NCBI RefSeq assembly: GCF_014898055.3
Contig: NW_023601212.1
Span: 38,862,329 to 38,926,328 of the forward strand
From: Talpa occidentalis
Taxonomy: Eukaryota; Chordata; Mammalia; Eulipotyphla; Talpidae
Direction of reading: 5' to 3'
Length of the DNA: 64,000 bases
The notes under the pieces are model-generated. The model did not search any database. It worked only from the letters and a program-made list of their open reading frames with translations, and was not told the DNA's origin. Below, one piece after another: positions 46,349 to 63,708 of the stretch. Position numbers and translations under genes: made by a program. Within the stretch, counting starts at the first letter, position 1. Each line of letters starts with the position of its first letter.

Positions 46349-46632
46349 GAGGCCCCCCCTGGTGGCACAAAGGGTTAAGATGCAACTTATGAAGCTATCA
46401 GCAGCCATTGTAGCACGAGTTTGATCCTCCGCCAGGGAGCTACCCACATGGCACAGCGGACCTCTCCTGACTCACCCACTGCTCCCCTCAGCAGTGTATT
46501 TCAGTCACTGTATTTCAGTATTTCAGTGTATTTCCGCCTGTTCTGTTCCCCACTCTGTCTCTGGTGAATCCTCTCAACCCCCACACCTCTGACCTGTACC
46601 CCAGTTCTTGTATGAATAAATGAAGAAATCTT
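46349..46632 (+). mobile_element. tRNA-derived SINE, type 2, seeding a (GAAA)n array
   Basis: Sense copy with a short reiteration of tatttcagt near 46500-46530. Its tail runs into the tetranucleotide array. Confidence 0.88.
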
Positions 46633-46749
<117 letters not shown>

Positions 46750-46764
46750 CCAGAAGGAAAAAGA

Positions 46765-47036
46765 AAAATACTGGATGGTCTCACTCATAGCAGGAATTTA
46801 GAAAACCCAAATAAGGGATCAGGAAAAAGACTAATTATAATAAAGTAAAAATCAAAATCAACAGGCAACTAACTATAAACTAGAGACACACTACAGGCGG
46901 GGAGAAGGGAGTAGGATCAAAACAAGGGTGGTGGGAATTTTATGGAGACTATACCCAAGATGAAAATGCATACATTGTACAAAAATGAAAAATGATATAA
47001 AATATGTAAAATTAAAAAAATTAAAAAGAAAAAAGA
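46765..47036 (+). mobile_element. 5'-truncated L1 3' end, sense
   Basis: tactggatggtctcactcat, ggatcaggaaaaagactaat and aaacaagggtggtgggaatt lead to an A-rich tail. It is the same L1 3' UTR as the antisense copy at 31360. Confidence 0.82.
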
Positions 47037-47158
47037 AATGGCTTGAAAAATAATTGGGCAGCAATGAGTTACTCACATAAAAATTAAATTCCTATCTCAT
47101 ACCACATATACCAACAAATTCCAAATGGACTTAAAAATAGTGCAAAAACAATACTTTA

Positions 47159-47433
47159 GGGCATCCCTAGTGGTGCAAGGGGTTAAGATGCAAACCTTTG
47201 AAGCTGTCCACAGTCTCTGCAGCACAAGTTCGATCCCCCTGCCAGCAAGGGAGAAACCCACATGGCGGGACAGCCTCTCCTGACTCACCCGCTACTCCCC
47301 TCAGCAGTGTACTTCAGTCAATCTGCCTGTTCTGTTCCCCACTCTGTCTCTGGTGAATCTTCTCACCCCCCCCCCCACACCTCTGGCCTGTACCCCAGCT
47401 CTTGTATGCATAAATAAATAAATATTTTAAAAA
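47159..47433 (+). mobile_element. tRNA-derived SINE, type 2
   Basis: Sense copy with duplication aaaaacaatactt on both sides. Confidence 0.9.
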
Positions 47434-47476
47434 ACAATACTTAAACATATTTAAAGAAAAATATTTTTAAAAATTG

Positions 47477-47760
47477 GGGCCAGTCCTCCCTGGTGGCGCA
47501 CGGGGTTAAGATGCAATCTATGAAGCTAACCTCAGCCACTGCAGCATGAGTTCCATCCCTGGCCAGGGAGCAACACACATGGCGCAGCAGACCTCTCCTG
47601 ACTCACCTGCTGCTCCCCTCAGCAGTGTATTTCAGTCAATCTACCTGTTCTGTTCCCTACTCTGTCTCTGGTGGATCCTCTCACTGCCTGCATCTCTAGC
47701 CTGTACCCCCATTCTTGTATGCATAAATAAGTATTTTAAAAATAAAAATAAAAAAATAAA
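47477..47760 (+). mobile_element. tRNA-derived SINE, type 2
   Basis: Sense copy with duplication aaaattggggc on both sides. Confidence 0.9.
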
Positions 47761-47765
47761 AATTG

Positions 47766-48031
47766 GGGCATCCCTGCTGGCACAGGGGTTAAAGACACAC
47801 TATCAAGCTGTTGCCAGCCACTTCAGCACAAGTTCGATCCCCGGGCAGGAAGCTACCCACATGGCACAGCAGACCTCTCCTGTCTTGCCCACTGCTCCCC
47901 TCAGCAGGGTATTTTAGGAGATCTGCCTGTTCTGCTCCTCGCTCTGTCTCTGGTGAATCCTCTCACCCCTTTCTCTGCACCTCTGGTCTATACCCCACCT
48001 CTTGCATGCATAAATAAATAAACCTTTAAAA
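47766..48031 (+). mobile_element. tRNA-derived SINE, type 2, adjacent to the previous copy
   Basis: Sense copy starting immediately after the duplication of the preceding SINE. Confidence 0.9.
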
Positions 48032-48566
48032 ACTATGTTTTTAAATTTCTTGATGTCTCTATTAGTCTGGATTCTTGATTCTGACAGAACCATCAAGTAC
48101 TAACTCTAGTTAACTTAGATAGGAACAATTTATGGTCAGGAGAAAATAACTTAACAAATGAGCAGGATGCAGAGGATGGAGCAAGAACATAAAGTCCATC
48201 TTAAATATGATGCAAAAAGGAAGAACCACCAAGAAGAGCGATGAATTTGATTGAGTGTAGATCTATACAGAACTCTAAGAAAACAGCGCAATAAGATTTG
48301 TTATAACCACTTGGAGATTTGGCAGTATTCAGTAAAGCTGTGCCTATCCTATAAGATTTGGTAAGTTCTCCTGGAGAAATATACATACGTGTGCTCAAGA
48401 GGACAATTAGAGTGCACATGGCAGTCTTATCTGTAATTCAGCAAAATTGGAAACCATCCAAACATCTGTCAACAGTGGAAGAGGTAAAACAACATGAAAG
48501 TCCTGAAGGGGAAAGTAAAATTGCAGAATATAGGCAACATTATTTCATTTATACATAGACCATTGT

Positions 48567-48604
<38 letters not shown>

Positions 48605-48690
48605 TTTTTTGTATCAGTAAGAGGGGACTGAAGTGCACAGTAGAATTGAATTTTCTCTGTAAGTTCTATTTTTATAAAAGATTATATTTA
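48032..48690. other. Intergenic sequence with a (TA)n microsatellite
   Basis: About 48360-48560 is A-rich, resembling old L1 3' sequence. A ta run lies at 48571-48605. Confidence 0.45.
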
Positions 48691-48699
48691 GGTAGTTAA

Positions 48700-49350
48700 C
48701 AAAGAAATGAGTGTGGCCCACAGGGCTTACATGGCCTGGGCCCCTGATAACCTCTTGGTTTAGCCTCTTCTGATACAATGTTCCTCCTCCCTCAGTTTCA
48801 TCCAGACTTGCTTTCCAGTGCCACAGGGCCTTTATACATGATGCTTCCTCTGCCAATTTTTGTCTCGTCTACCCTCACCTAGTTTACACTTAATTCCTTT
48901 GGATGTTCATGGGAAGATCAGTTACTCAAGAATGTTTTCTTGGGGCTCTGACATAGGTCAAGCTTGCTCCTTGTTTTGTCTGAACACCCCACCTCATATC
49001 TGGCATGGGACATTCAAGAAATATTTCTTGAAGCATTAAAGACTGACGGCTATAACTTTATGCACTTTCCTAAAATAGTTGTTTTGAAGCCTCAAACCTA
49101 ACATATTCTAAATCATCATCACTGCCCATTGATAACATCAGATTCCTCTGGAACTCCCTGTTCTGGCTGTTGAAGCTCTGAAACCACCCACAGCTTCATT
49201 TTTAATTATTCATCCTTCCTATCTAATCACCTGTCTCTTTAGCTGTAGCTGTAGCTGTTTTCCAGTCTCATAGCCACCTACGTAATCTGAACTGGTATCC
49301 TCTCTCACTTGCCTACTGCTCCAGCCTTTCATTGGACCCTCCCCCACCTA
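48700..49350 (-). repeat. L2 remnants
   Basis: cagacttgctttccagtgcc, cacagggcctttatacatga and ccacccacagcttcattttt follow the L2 3' end pattern, although diverged. Confidence 0.5.
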
Positions 49351-49566
49351 CTCTCATTGCCTAGTCAAGCAATTGCCACCTAGCATCTACAGCCCCGACT
49401 ACCAATTGTGTGACCCTCACCTGCCTGCCACTCAGCACAGTGTAACATTGCTGCAGCATCATGCTTACCAGTAGAGTGACTAATGGCCCCAGATTACCTG
49501 GGACAAAGGAGTCCCTCTTGGATACCAGCCTCTCAGTATTCAAACTGGAAAAGTCCCAGGTAAATT

Positions 49567-49801
49567 ATTTTTTTAAAAGATTTATGTATTTATGCATACA
49601 AGAACCAGGGTGTAAGCCAGAGGTATGGGGCTGAGAGGATTCACCAGAGAGAGTGGGGAGCAGAACATGCAGATCTAAAATACACTGCTGAGGGGAGCAG
49701 AGGGCAAGACTGGGAAGTCTGCCGTATCATGTGGTTAGCCGGCTGGCTGCCAATAGCTTCATAGTGCTGAGACTTAACCCCTTGCACCACCAGGGAGGCC
49801 C
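49567..49801 (-). mobile_element. tRNA-derived SINE, type 2, with internal deletion
   Basis: Antisense; duplication aagtccc(a/g)gg(t/c)aaatta on both sides. Confidence 0.9.
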
Positions 49802-51238
49802 AAGTCCCGGGCAAATTAAACCAGGATGAATTGGTCACCCTAGTCCCTCTGCTAGGTTGTACTCTCAATGAAGGCAGAGATCATTTGGGGCTTATTCATT
49901 GTCATAACCCGAATCCTAGCACAGCAAGGACTAGCAAGAAGTTATCGTGGAGTCAGAAAATGAATATACTTACCTTTGTTGGTTCAGGAGCTCACACAGG
50001 GCCCAGCACCCAGCAGGTAACCAAGCACCATTTTTGCAGCTAAGAAACTGTTCACCTGACCTATTTGTACTGAATCAACTAAACCTGACAAGAATAGGAC
50101 TCCAACCACTCTGAACCCTTGACAAGACCAGGGCTCAAGCACCACTTTGACTTAGGCTGCGTGGCTCCTGGCAAACACTCTACACATAAATTCTGTGGAC
50201 TCTAAATTAGATTGATGTTTCTGGAACTTTCACTGATACACACATTAATACCCCTTTCTTCTCCCCCTCCCCCACCTCTGATATCCTTTCTCACAAAAGC
50301 AATGGCGGAGTGAGAACAGCTGCTGTGGGGTGGAATCCAAACTCCCCCACTCAGTGGTCATGTGACCGTGGACGAGTCACTTCCTCTGAACCTTTGCTTC
50401 TCATCTGTAAATAATTCAGGATTGTCCTTTTGAGCTCACAGTCCTACTGATAAACAAGTGGAAATATGTAGAAACACTCTACAAATGCTAAAAGATTATC
50501 CAGATATTTACAATTCCTAGTCCTCCCCCACTAAGTAATGTAGCCAACCTCAATCTATTTTCTTGTTCCTTAAAATCCTTAGGATGAGGACCAGAACAAG
50601 TAGCTAGGGCAGCCTCCAGGTGGATTAAGGGAAGTTGCACAGAAGGGGGCATCAGGTTTTCCCCAGAAGCGAGTGAATCTGTGAAATCCCCTATAGCTGG
50701 GACCTTACTTCTTTCCTTTTTCATCTGCCCACCCCCCCAGCAGAAGAGTTGACTGATGAGACTAATCTGGGCAGTATATTGCCTTTGTACAAATTCTTTA
50801 GGTCTTTTGCCTAAGAAGATTCCCAAGAAGCCCTTTGTCCTTTAATACCCAGTGACCTAAATAAAAGGCTCAGTCCGTATTATAGTAGCACATAAAAATG
50901 GCCAGATAGATTTGCTCTGAATATGAAAGCCATGTCAGAGATGGTTTGCCTTCAAATATCAGTATACATATATGAAATTAATCTCAGGGAGTCCGAGGAA
51001 AGATGTCAAAAGAGATAGGTCATTGTCTTTGAAGCAGATGAAACTGACAAAGTGAGCCCTGTGTGGCTGGGTCTATGGGGAAAAAGATGCCCTACATATC
51101 CAGATGCAGAGTTAACTGGTTTCAGATACAAGTCTAACTAAAGCAAAAATTTGAAAGCATTTCAGAAGAGTCCTTTCTGTCCCTGGGTTCAAGACCTCCA
51201 GCTGAAAGCCTAGGTGGAAGACATTAGTTAGTTTGTTT
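49802..51238. other. Intergenic sequence next to the KEAP1 3' end
   Basis: MIR-like phrases at 50340-50470 (catgtgaccgtggacgagtc, ttgcttctcatctgtaaata). The rest is unassigned; no exon seen. Confidence 0.45.
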
Positions 51239-51244
51239 TTTATT
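51239..51244 (-). terminator. KEAP1: KEAP1 polyadenylation signal AATAAA
   Basis: tttatt on + is AATAAA on the coding strand, in gcaatgaaaataaaaaac, about 475 nt after the stop codon. Confidence 0.75.
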
Positions 51245-51716
51245 TTCATTGCAAAGTTACAAGGTTGTTTATCAACAAAATGGCTGTTCAGGGCAGAGAT
51301 ATCCAGTGGTTTCTATGTACAGGCCCATTCCTAGGGTCTACATCTCCAGAAGGGCCTCTGATGGCCCCTTCCCAGCCCTCCAGGATCCAATCACAGAGAT
51401 ACCTGATGTCAGCACCTGCTTTCACCCCAAAGGGAGGCAGTGGCTGCTGTTGTGGGACCCAGTCCTAGTCTCGGCATAGCAGGTGGGGGACTTTCTCCTT
51501 TCCGCACCCCCTCCCAAGCAGTTCTCTGGGTCTTCTCTTCATGGGCTCCCATTTTGGCCTTCTTTTCTTCCGAGTTGTCATTTAGCACTGAGGCGTCCTG
51601 GCCTCTTACTAGAGCACAAGCACTTGCTCTGTGTCCTTTGTTTTTGTCCTGTTTTTTGTACAAAAATGACAATACTCTCCATCGGACCGTATTTTTGCTC
51701 AAGAAACAAAAGTGGC
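51245..51716 (-). other. KEAP1: KEAP1 3' UTR
   Basis: Non-coding sequence between the TGA at 51717-51719 and the poly(A) signal. Length fits the short 3' UTR of KEAP1. Confidence 0.8.
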
Positions 51717-58518
<6,802 letters not shown>

Positions 58519-58719
58519 GGAGTTCCAGGTGACAAGGCACAACACCACCACTGACACTCAGGGGCCTGGAGGAGGGAGAGCACAGGGCTAGGGCCTGAGG
58601 CCAGATCTTCTCTTTTAAGATAAAGCAAATCTTAGATCAGTTTTCCATCCCAAGCCCAGGGTGAAGCAGCATCCATCTGCTCTTGCTAACTGCTCCGTGG
58701 CCTCCACAGCCCAAGGATC

Positions 58720-58915
58720 CATCTTAAAACATTGATTACATGATATCCCTTCTCTGCTCAGAATCCCCCCAACTCCCAATGGCATAAAGCATACAGCTCA
58801 ACTCTTCAATGACTTGCAAGACCCTCTTCAGATAGCTGCTGTCTACCTCTCCCCTTTGCTCACTGTTTCAGCTATCCATCGAGTGGCCCTTCCCGCCATA
58901 GAACATGTCAAGTTC
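58720..58915 (+). repeat. L2 3' end remnant
   Basis: cttctctgctcagaatcccc, aatggcataaagcatacagc and cctctcccctttgctcactg follow the L2 3' UTR order. Confidence 0.65.
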
Positions 58916-59270
58916 ATTCCTTCATTCACCCCACCAACATTTATCGCACATTCACTGCATGCCAGGCCCTGTTCTAGGCACCGGTGAGCAAGAGACAAAA
59001 ACTACCCTCCGGTAGCTGTTAGTTGGGGAGGGAAGGACCAGAAATAAACGAAGCAAGACTTGAGCAGAAAAGAGGGTCATGAAGAAAATGGCAGCAGCAT
59101 CATGACAATGTGACATTACTTTAAATAAGGTGGTCTAGGCTTCCGTAGAAGCTGAGAAAGAAGGAAGAACATATGAATGGGTGTGGGGTGTAGGGATTAG
59201 TTTTTCATGCAAAGGGAACAGCAAGTGCAAACGCTCAGAGGCAGAATGAGAGAATCTTGACAATCAGGAA
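58915..59270 (+). repeat. Unassigned mammalian interspersed repeat
   Basis: ttcattcattcaccccacca-like start, gccaggccctgttctaggca and gggaacagcaagtgcaaacg. Third copy of the family seen at 4640 and 18240. Confidence 0.55.
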
Positions 59271-60221
59271 AGAGTATAATGGAAGATGATTACTACAGAG
59301 AACAGAGTTTCCATGAAAACCATGAAAATTGGAAGGCCAGGGCATGAGGTGTTTTTGAAAGGTCCTGCAGGGAGAAGTGTGTGTGGAGGGTGGGGTCTGT
59401 AAGAGGTTCTTCAGTTTCTTCATTTAGCATTCCAGGGGCTCAGCGCAGAATCATCTCCCTGTTTTATTTTCATCATTGTACTTGTCAGGAGCTGAACAGA
59501 TTTTCTGCTTTCTTGTTGAGGAGCAGGCTTCCCTCTGGACCTCAGCCCCACCCCAACACTTCAGCGTGCAGGCAGCCCCATGCGAGATCAGGGCTGTGCC
59601 CACACTTTCATGTGCTTCCCCCATGTCCCGCCTGGGGCCTGGCACTGAGCAGGGGTCAGTAAAAGTGTGGCTGGCTGACTGCCCATTCTGCGGTGTCTGC
59701 CAGAGCACCCTCCCCCACCGGCCACAGGGCGCCTTTGGCCGTCTCTCCCCAGCTGAGGCCCCGGGGAGAGGCCTCTCAGTCTTCAGCCGTTTGGTCAACG
59801 GTGCCCCCTGGGCACTGGGCACTTCCCCCATGAGTCGACAAGTGGGAGACTGCGCATGCCTCGCCAGAGCAGCCAGCCAGGCCTGGAGAAGGGAGGAAGT
59901 GGCCCCGTCACGGTCTCTCAGCAGCCAACCCCACAGCGCAGACCAAACTCCCCAAAGTCCCGGGATCCCCCGTCCTTCGTCAAACCGAGCGGCGCTCCCT
60001 GGGCCTCTCTCCTGGCTCCTGTTGCTCCCGGGCCACCCTGTGAGTCGCGCCGTCCAACAAAAGGACCGGACCCGAGCCGCGCCCTCCTGGCCCTCAGCTG
60101 GGCCGCGGGAATCCCGAAGCGACTGGGCCTGCGGCGCCCCGCTCCCCAGCCCCAGGGCACGGCCGCCGGGGCGCCAATGGCCCACCGTGCCCGCAGCCCC
60201 AGCGCAGGCCGCCTCACTCAC

Positions 60222-60280
60222 CCCGCCATGGCTGTGCTCGGGCTCCGCCTCCGTCGCCCAGGCCCGGGAGCCTCCATCGC
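60222..60280 (-). other. KEAP1: KEAP1 non-coding exon 1 (inferred), with an upstream ORF start
   Basis: A strong donor (catggcggg|gtgagt) ends the exon at 60222. ATGs at 60277 and 60229 are in frame with one another. The 5' limit is a guess from the ARE position. A second possible donor (ccgag|gtgagc) lies near 60616, so another first exon may exist. Confidence 0.5.
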
Positions 60281-60317
60281 CGCGCGCGGGGGGAGGCGCG
60301 GAGCGCGCAGGTCACCA

Positions 60318-60327
60318 TGACTAAGCA
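60318..60327 (+). promoter_or_regulatory. KEAP1: Antioxidant response element (ARE)-type motif at the KEAP1 promoter
   Basis: atgactaagca fits RTGACNNNGC on the + strand, i.e. antisense to KEAP1. An ARE on the reverse strand of the KEAP1 (INrf2) proximal promoter has been reported in mammals and links NRF2 activity back to KEAP1 expression. Confidence 0.6.
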
Positions 60328-60960
60328 GAGCCGGGCGCAGGCCGTGTCAGAATAAAAGTCCCCGCGGCCCGGGCCTCAGGCGGCCGGGACCGGAGAGGGG
60401 CTGCTCCCTGCCCCCCATCCAGCTGTCGCCAGGCCACGCGGTCCCAGCGCAGCGACCACAGCGCGGGTCTTGGCGGCGCAGCGGAACCAGGGATCTCAGC
60501 CCTCGGCGTACCCAGCCTCATGGTCGGAGCCGCCAGGAATCAGAGGCCCGGGTTCGAGGCCTCGTGTCCCCTTGTTTGCACCCAGAATCATGGACACCCT
60601 TGTCCGCCAGCGCGCTCACCTCGGCCCGCTGTAACCTCGGTGGCTCTCGCTTGCAGGGTGGGGATGCCAGCGGCCGGGCGGCGACTCCGGGGGATGTAGT
60701 GCCACCCGCGCGCCTCGCTTCCGGGAAACCGGAGGGGCTGCAGCCGGGCCGGAGTCGGCTCCAGCGAAACCTTCGCTGCAGGATACCCGGGAGCGCTAAG
60801 TCTCGGGGGACGCAGGCTACCGGACCGCGCAGCCTGCGGGGTCTCAGTTGTAGAATCGGGGACGCCGAGCAAGGAGGCGGGCAGAGAAAGGAGAGGGTGC
60901 GGCAGGGAAGGAGCCGCGATTCCCCGCCCTTCCCTCAGGTGCCCTGCGCCCATGAGCAAG

Positions 60961-61355
60961 AATGGGGCATCCGAGGAGAGCTTAGGGCCAGGCCCGGCCC
61001 CCCTCCTCTCTGTCCCTTCCATCCATTCGATTTAATCTTGTCAGCGCGGGGCTACTTTCTACGACCTAACCTCCTCCAATTAATGCTTGATGGCCCAGCT
61101 CTCTCAGGATGCTGCTACAATAATCTACTTAAGTGGGTTTTTTAGTTACTTGAGATCTAGAGTCGTGTGCAGCTCGCCTGCGGGGCTTGGACTTCGGGCT
61201 CTGTCACTCTCTATCTCTGAACCGGTGGGCGGGTAACTTAACCTCCCTGTGCTTCAATTTCCTACCTGTGCAATGATAAAAATAATAGCCCCTACCCACT
61301 AGTTTATGGTGGGGACTAAATGTGAATGCTAGCGCCAGTAAATGTGATGGTTACT
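60961..61355. other. Upstream flank of the KEAP1 CpG island
   Basis: A MIR-like piece is present at 61190-61330 (cggggcttggacttcgggct, cctccctgtgcttcaatttc). No gene. Confidence 0.45.
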
Positions 61356-61630
61356 GGGCCTCCCTGGTGGCGCAAGGGGTTAAGACGCAAGCTATGAAGC
61401 TAGCCACAGCCACTGCAGCATGAGTTCGATCCCCCTGCCAGCCAGGGAGCTACCCATATGGTGCAGCAGACCTCTCCTGACTCACTGTCTGCTCCCCTCA
61501 GCAGTGTATTTCAGTCAATCTGCCTGTTGTTTCCCCACTCTGTCTCTGGTGAATCCTCTCATCCTCCACACCTCTGCCCTGTACCCAGTTCTTGTATGCA
61601 TAAAATAAATAAATTTTTAAAAATATATAT
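61356..61630 (+). mobile_element. tRNA-derived SINE, type 2
   Basis: Sense copy with duplication tgatggtta(c/t)t on both sides. Confidence 0.92.
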
Positions 61631-62297
61631 GATGGTTATTTTTTATGGCAAGGCATAGTGATTTGCCATTTATGCTGTTTTTGGATATAAAGTTAACTTT
61701 TAAATAAATTTGAGGGTTTTTATTATTGTTTGTCTCAGTGAGAAAGAAATGAATTAGAAAGGGAAAGGCTAGGCTGAACAGGTGTTGGTCTAAGAAAGGA
61801 TTCCACCAGCCTCCAGGGTGAATTTAGAGAATTCAACATTGGGCACTGGGGATCTGGCACTAAACCCAAGTGGGAGGCTAAGAAACTGCACTGCACCCTT
61901 CTGCACATCCCCCTAGCATGAAACTGCGTTTCTGGGTTACTCCTGAAAGGCATGGAGATAGCACAGCCAGCAAATACACAGAGTGCCTGTGACTGGGGAA
62001 ACCTACAGCCTCCTAGAAGGCACCGAAGTCAACTTCATGTATCTCAAAATCAAATCCATAGGCCCTGTGACTCAGATGTGCCACTTGTAGGGATTTATTC
62101 AGTATGCACACAAGCACAAGAGGATGTATGTACACAGGAGTTAATTGCAGTGCTCTGTATAATATAAAAAAGGATTGGGCTCATCCGGCATACTCCTCTA
62201 TAGGTCTCTGGGGTAATAAGTGGCAGCACATTTATATGGTGACATACTATGCATCCAGATAAAAGGAGCAAAATATTTTGCTATATAATATTTACCT
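61631..62297. other. Intergenic, unassigned
   Basis: AT-rich around 61640-61740. A stretch at 62030-62270 (gactcagatgtgccacttgt, ggatttattcagtatgcaca) resembles an old L1 or L2 piece. No gene. Confidence 0.4.
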
Positions 62298-62567
62298 CTT
62301 TTTTAAAAAGTATTTATTTATGCATACAATAGCTGGGGTACAGGCCAGAGGTGCAGGGGGTGAGAGGATTCACCAGAGACAGAGCGGGGAGCAGATGAGG
62401 CAGATGGACTTAAACACACTGCTGAGGGGAGCAGCAGGTGAGGCAGGAGAGGTCTGCTGAGCCATATGGGTTGCTCCCTGGCTGGCAGGGGGATTGAACT
62501 CATGCTGCAAAGGCTGCGGATAGCTTCATAGGTTGCATCTTAACCCCTCTGCTACCAGGGAGGCCCC
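62298..62567 (-). mobile_element. tRNA-derived SINE, type 2
   Basis: Antisense copy followed by a long T run at 62572-62593. Flanks share a ctcttttt-like segment. Confidence 0.88.
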
Positions 62568-62599
62568 CGTCTTTTTTTTTTTTTTTTTTTTTTAACTAT

Positions 62600-62930
62600 A
62601 ACAACAACAAAGTGCTATGGACTGAATTTTGTTTCCCTGTAAGTCATGTTGAAGCTCCACCCCCAAGGTGTTGGAGATGGGGCTTTTGGTTGGTAATTGG
62701 GTTTAGATGAGTCAAGGGGGTGAGGGTCCTTGATGGTATTAGTGCTCTTTTCTCTCTTCACTGGGAGGACACAACATGAACGTGGTCCTCTGCAAACCAA
62801 GAAGCAAGCCTTCGCTAGAAACCGGCCTTGCTGGCACCCTGATTTCAGACCTCTAGCCTCCAGAACTGTGGGAAATAATTTTCTGTTATTAGTCACCTGG
62901 TCTTTGTTTTTTGTTAGCAAGACACTACAA
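62600..62930 (+). repeat. Ancient interspersed repeat, family not assigned
   Basis: ctgaattttgtttccctgta, gttggagatggggcttttgg, gctggcaccctgatttcaga and cctctagcctccagaactgt are phrases of a widespread mammalian repeat I cannot name with certainty. Confidence 0.5.
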
Positions 62931-63035
62931 AAAGTGGAATTCAAGATCATTTCCAAGATATACTATAAAGTGGACAAAGCAAGATGCAGAGCAGTGCTAA
63001 CATTTCATAAAAGAAGAAACAATGTATTTACATTT

Positions 63036-63408
63036 TGAAAGGTTCTGAATGATAAAGAAAAGGAGAGCCAGGCTAAATTTCTCAAAGGAAGGGAAAATTT
63101 ATTGTGCCACAGGCGGACCTCACTGACCCAAGGTAGGGGTCAGTGAAGCCGCGCACGTTGTCAGGGAAGGCAGGCTTTTATAGGGTGAGGAGAGGTCAGG
63201 TGGGAAACTGGGTTTCTAAGGCAGGAAAAAGTTTGTAGGGCGCAAAAAGATTTTGTAGGGGGGGAGGAATTTCTTAGTCTGAGAAAAGATTTGTAGGGAG
63301 TGGGAAGTTTCATTGTCTGAATTCTCTAGGCAGGCGTCCGCATTCCTGTTCCCAGGTGGGCTTCCTGGTGGGTTTTTGCATTCCAGCCTCCTGCATGGAC
63401 CTTTCACA
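63036..63408 (-). mobile_element. Solo LTR of an endogenous retrovirus (ERV), antisense
   Basis: On the - strand it starts TGTGAAAGGTCCATGC, has a TATAAAA box (63182-63176) and an AATAAA signal (63103-63098) about 75 bp apart, and ends in CA by inference. No internal viral genes adjoin it. Length (373 bp) and arrangement suggest a gammaretrovirus-like (class I) LTR. Ends are approximate. Confidence 0.7.
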
Positions 63409-63442
63409 TTTCAGCTATTTATCTATAGAATAGCTCTGGAAA

Positions 63443-63708
63443 TGTCCTCCCTCGTGGTGCAGCAGGGCTGAGGGTTGTGCTGTGAAGATGTCTGCAGCCT
63501 CTGCAACACAAGTTCCATTCCCAGCTGGCCAGGGAGAAACCCACATGGTGCCTCAGACCTCTCCTATCTCACCTGCTGCTCCCCTCAGCAGGCTTTGGTC
63601 CGTCTGCCTGTTCTGCTCCCCACTCTTTCTGGTGAATTCTCTCACCCTCCCGCGCCTCTGACCTGTACCCCAGTTCTTGTATGAATAAATAAATCTTTAA
63701 AAAAAAGA
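63443..63708 (+). mobile_element. tRNA-derived SINE, diverged type 2
   Basis: Sense copy with several changes (ctccctcgtggtgcagcagg head). Keeps the aataaatctttaaaaaa tail. Confidence 0.87.

Larger units (their letters stand above)
58566..60221 (-). other. KEAP1 intron 1
   Basis: Contains an L2 end (58720-58915), an unassigned mammalian repeat (58915-59270), then increasing CpG content towards exon 1. Confidence 0.6.
59700..60960. promoter_or_regulatory. KEAP1: KEAP1 CpG island
   Basis: CpG- and GC-rich for about 1.2 kb, with exon 1 of KEAP1 inside it. No TATA box at the inferred start. Confidence 0.75.

Noticed and set aside
58519..58557. In-frame 13-residue hydrophobic extension of KEAP1
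   Set aside because: The codon at 58557 is GTG, directly preceded by an in-frame TGA; the ATG at 58518 is the known start.
59451..60221. Long - strand open frame (256 codons) ending at the KEAP1 exon 1 donor
   Set aside because: It lies in intron 1 and has no recognisable domain; the frame is a by-product of CpG-island composition.
59476..60324. Long + strand open frame (282 codons) across the KEAP1 CpG island
   Set aside because: Long open frames on both strands are expected in GC-rich, stop-poor DNA; no domain, no conserved motif, and it overlaps the KEAP1 exon 1 in antisense.
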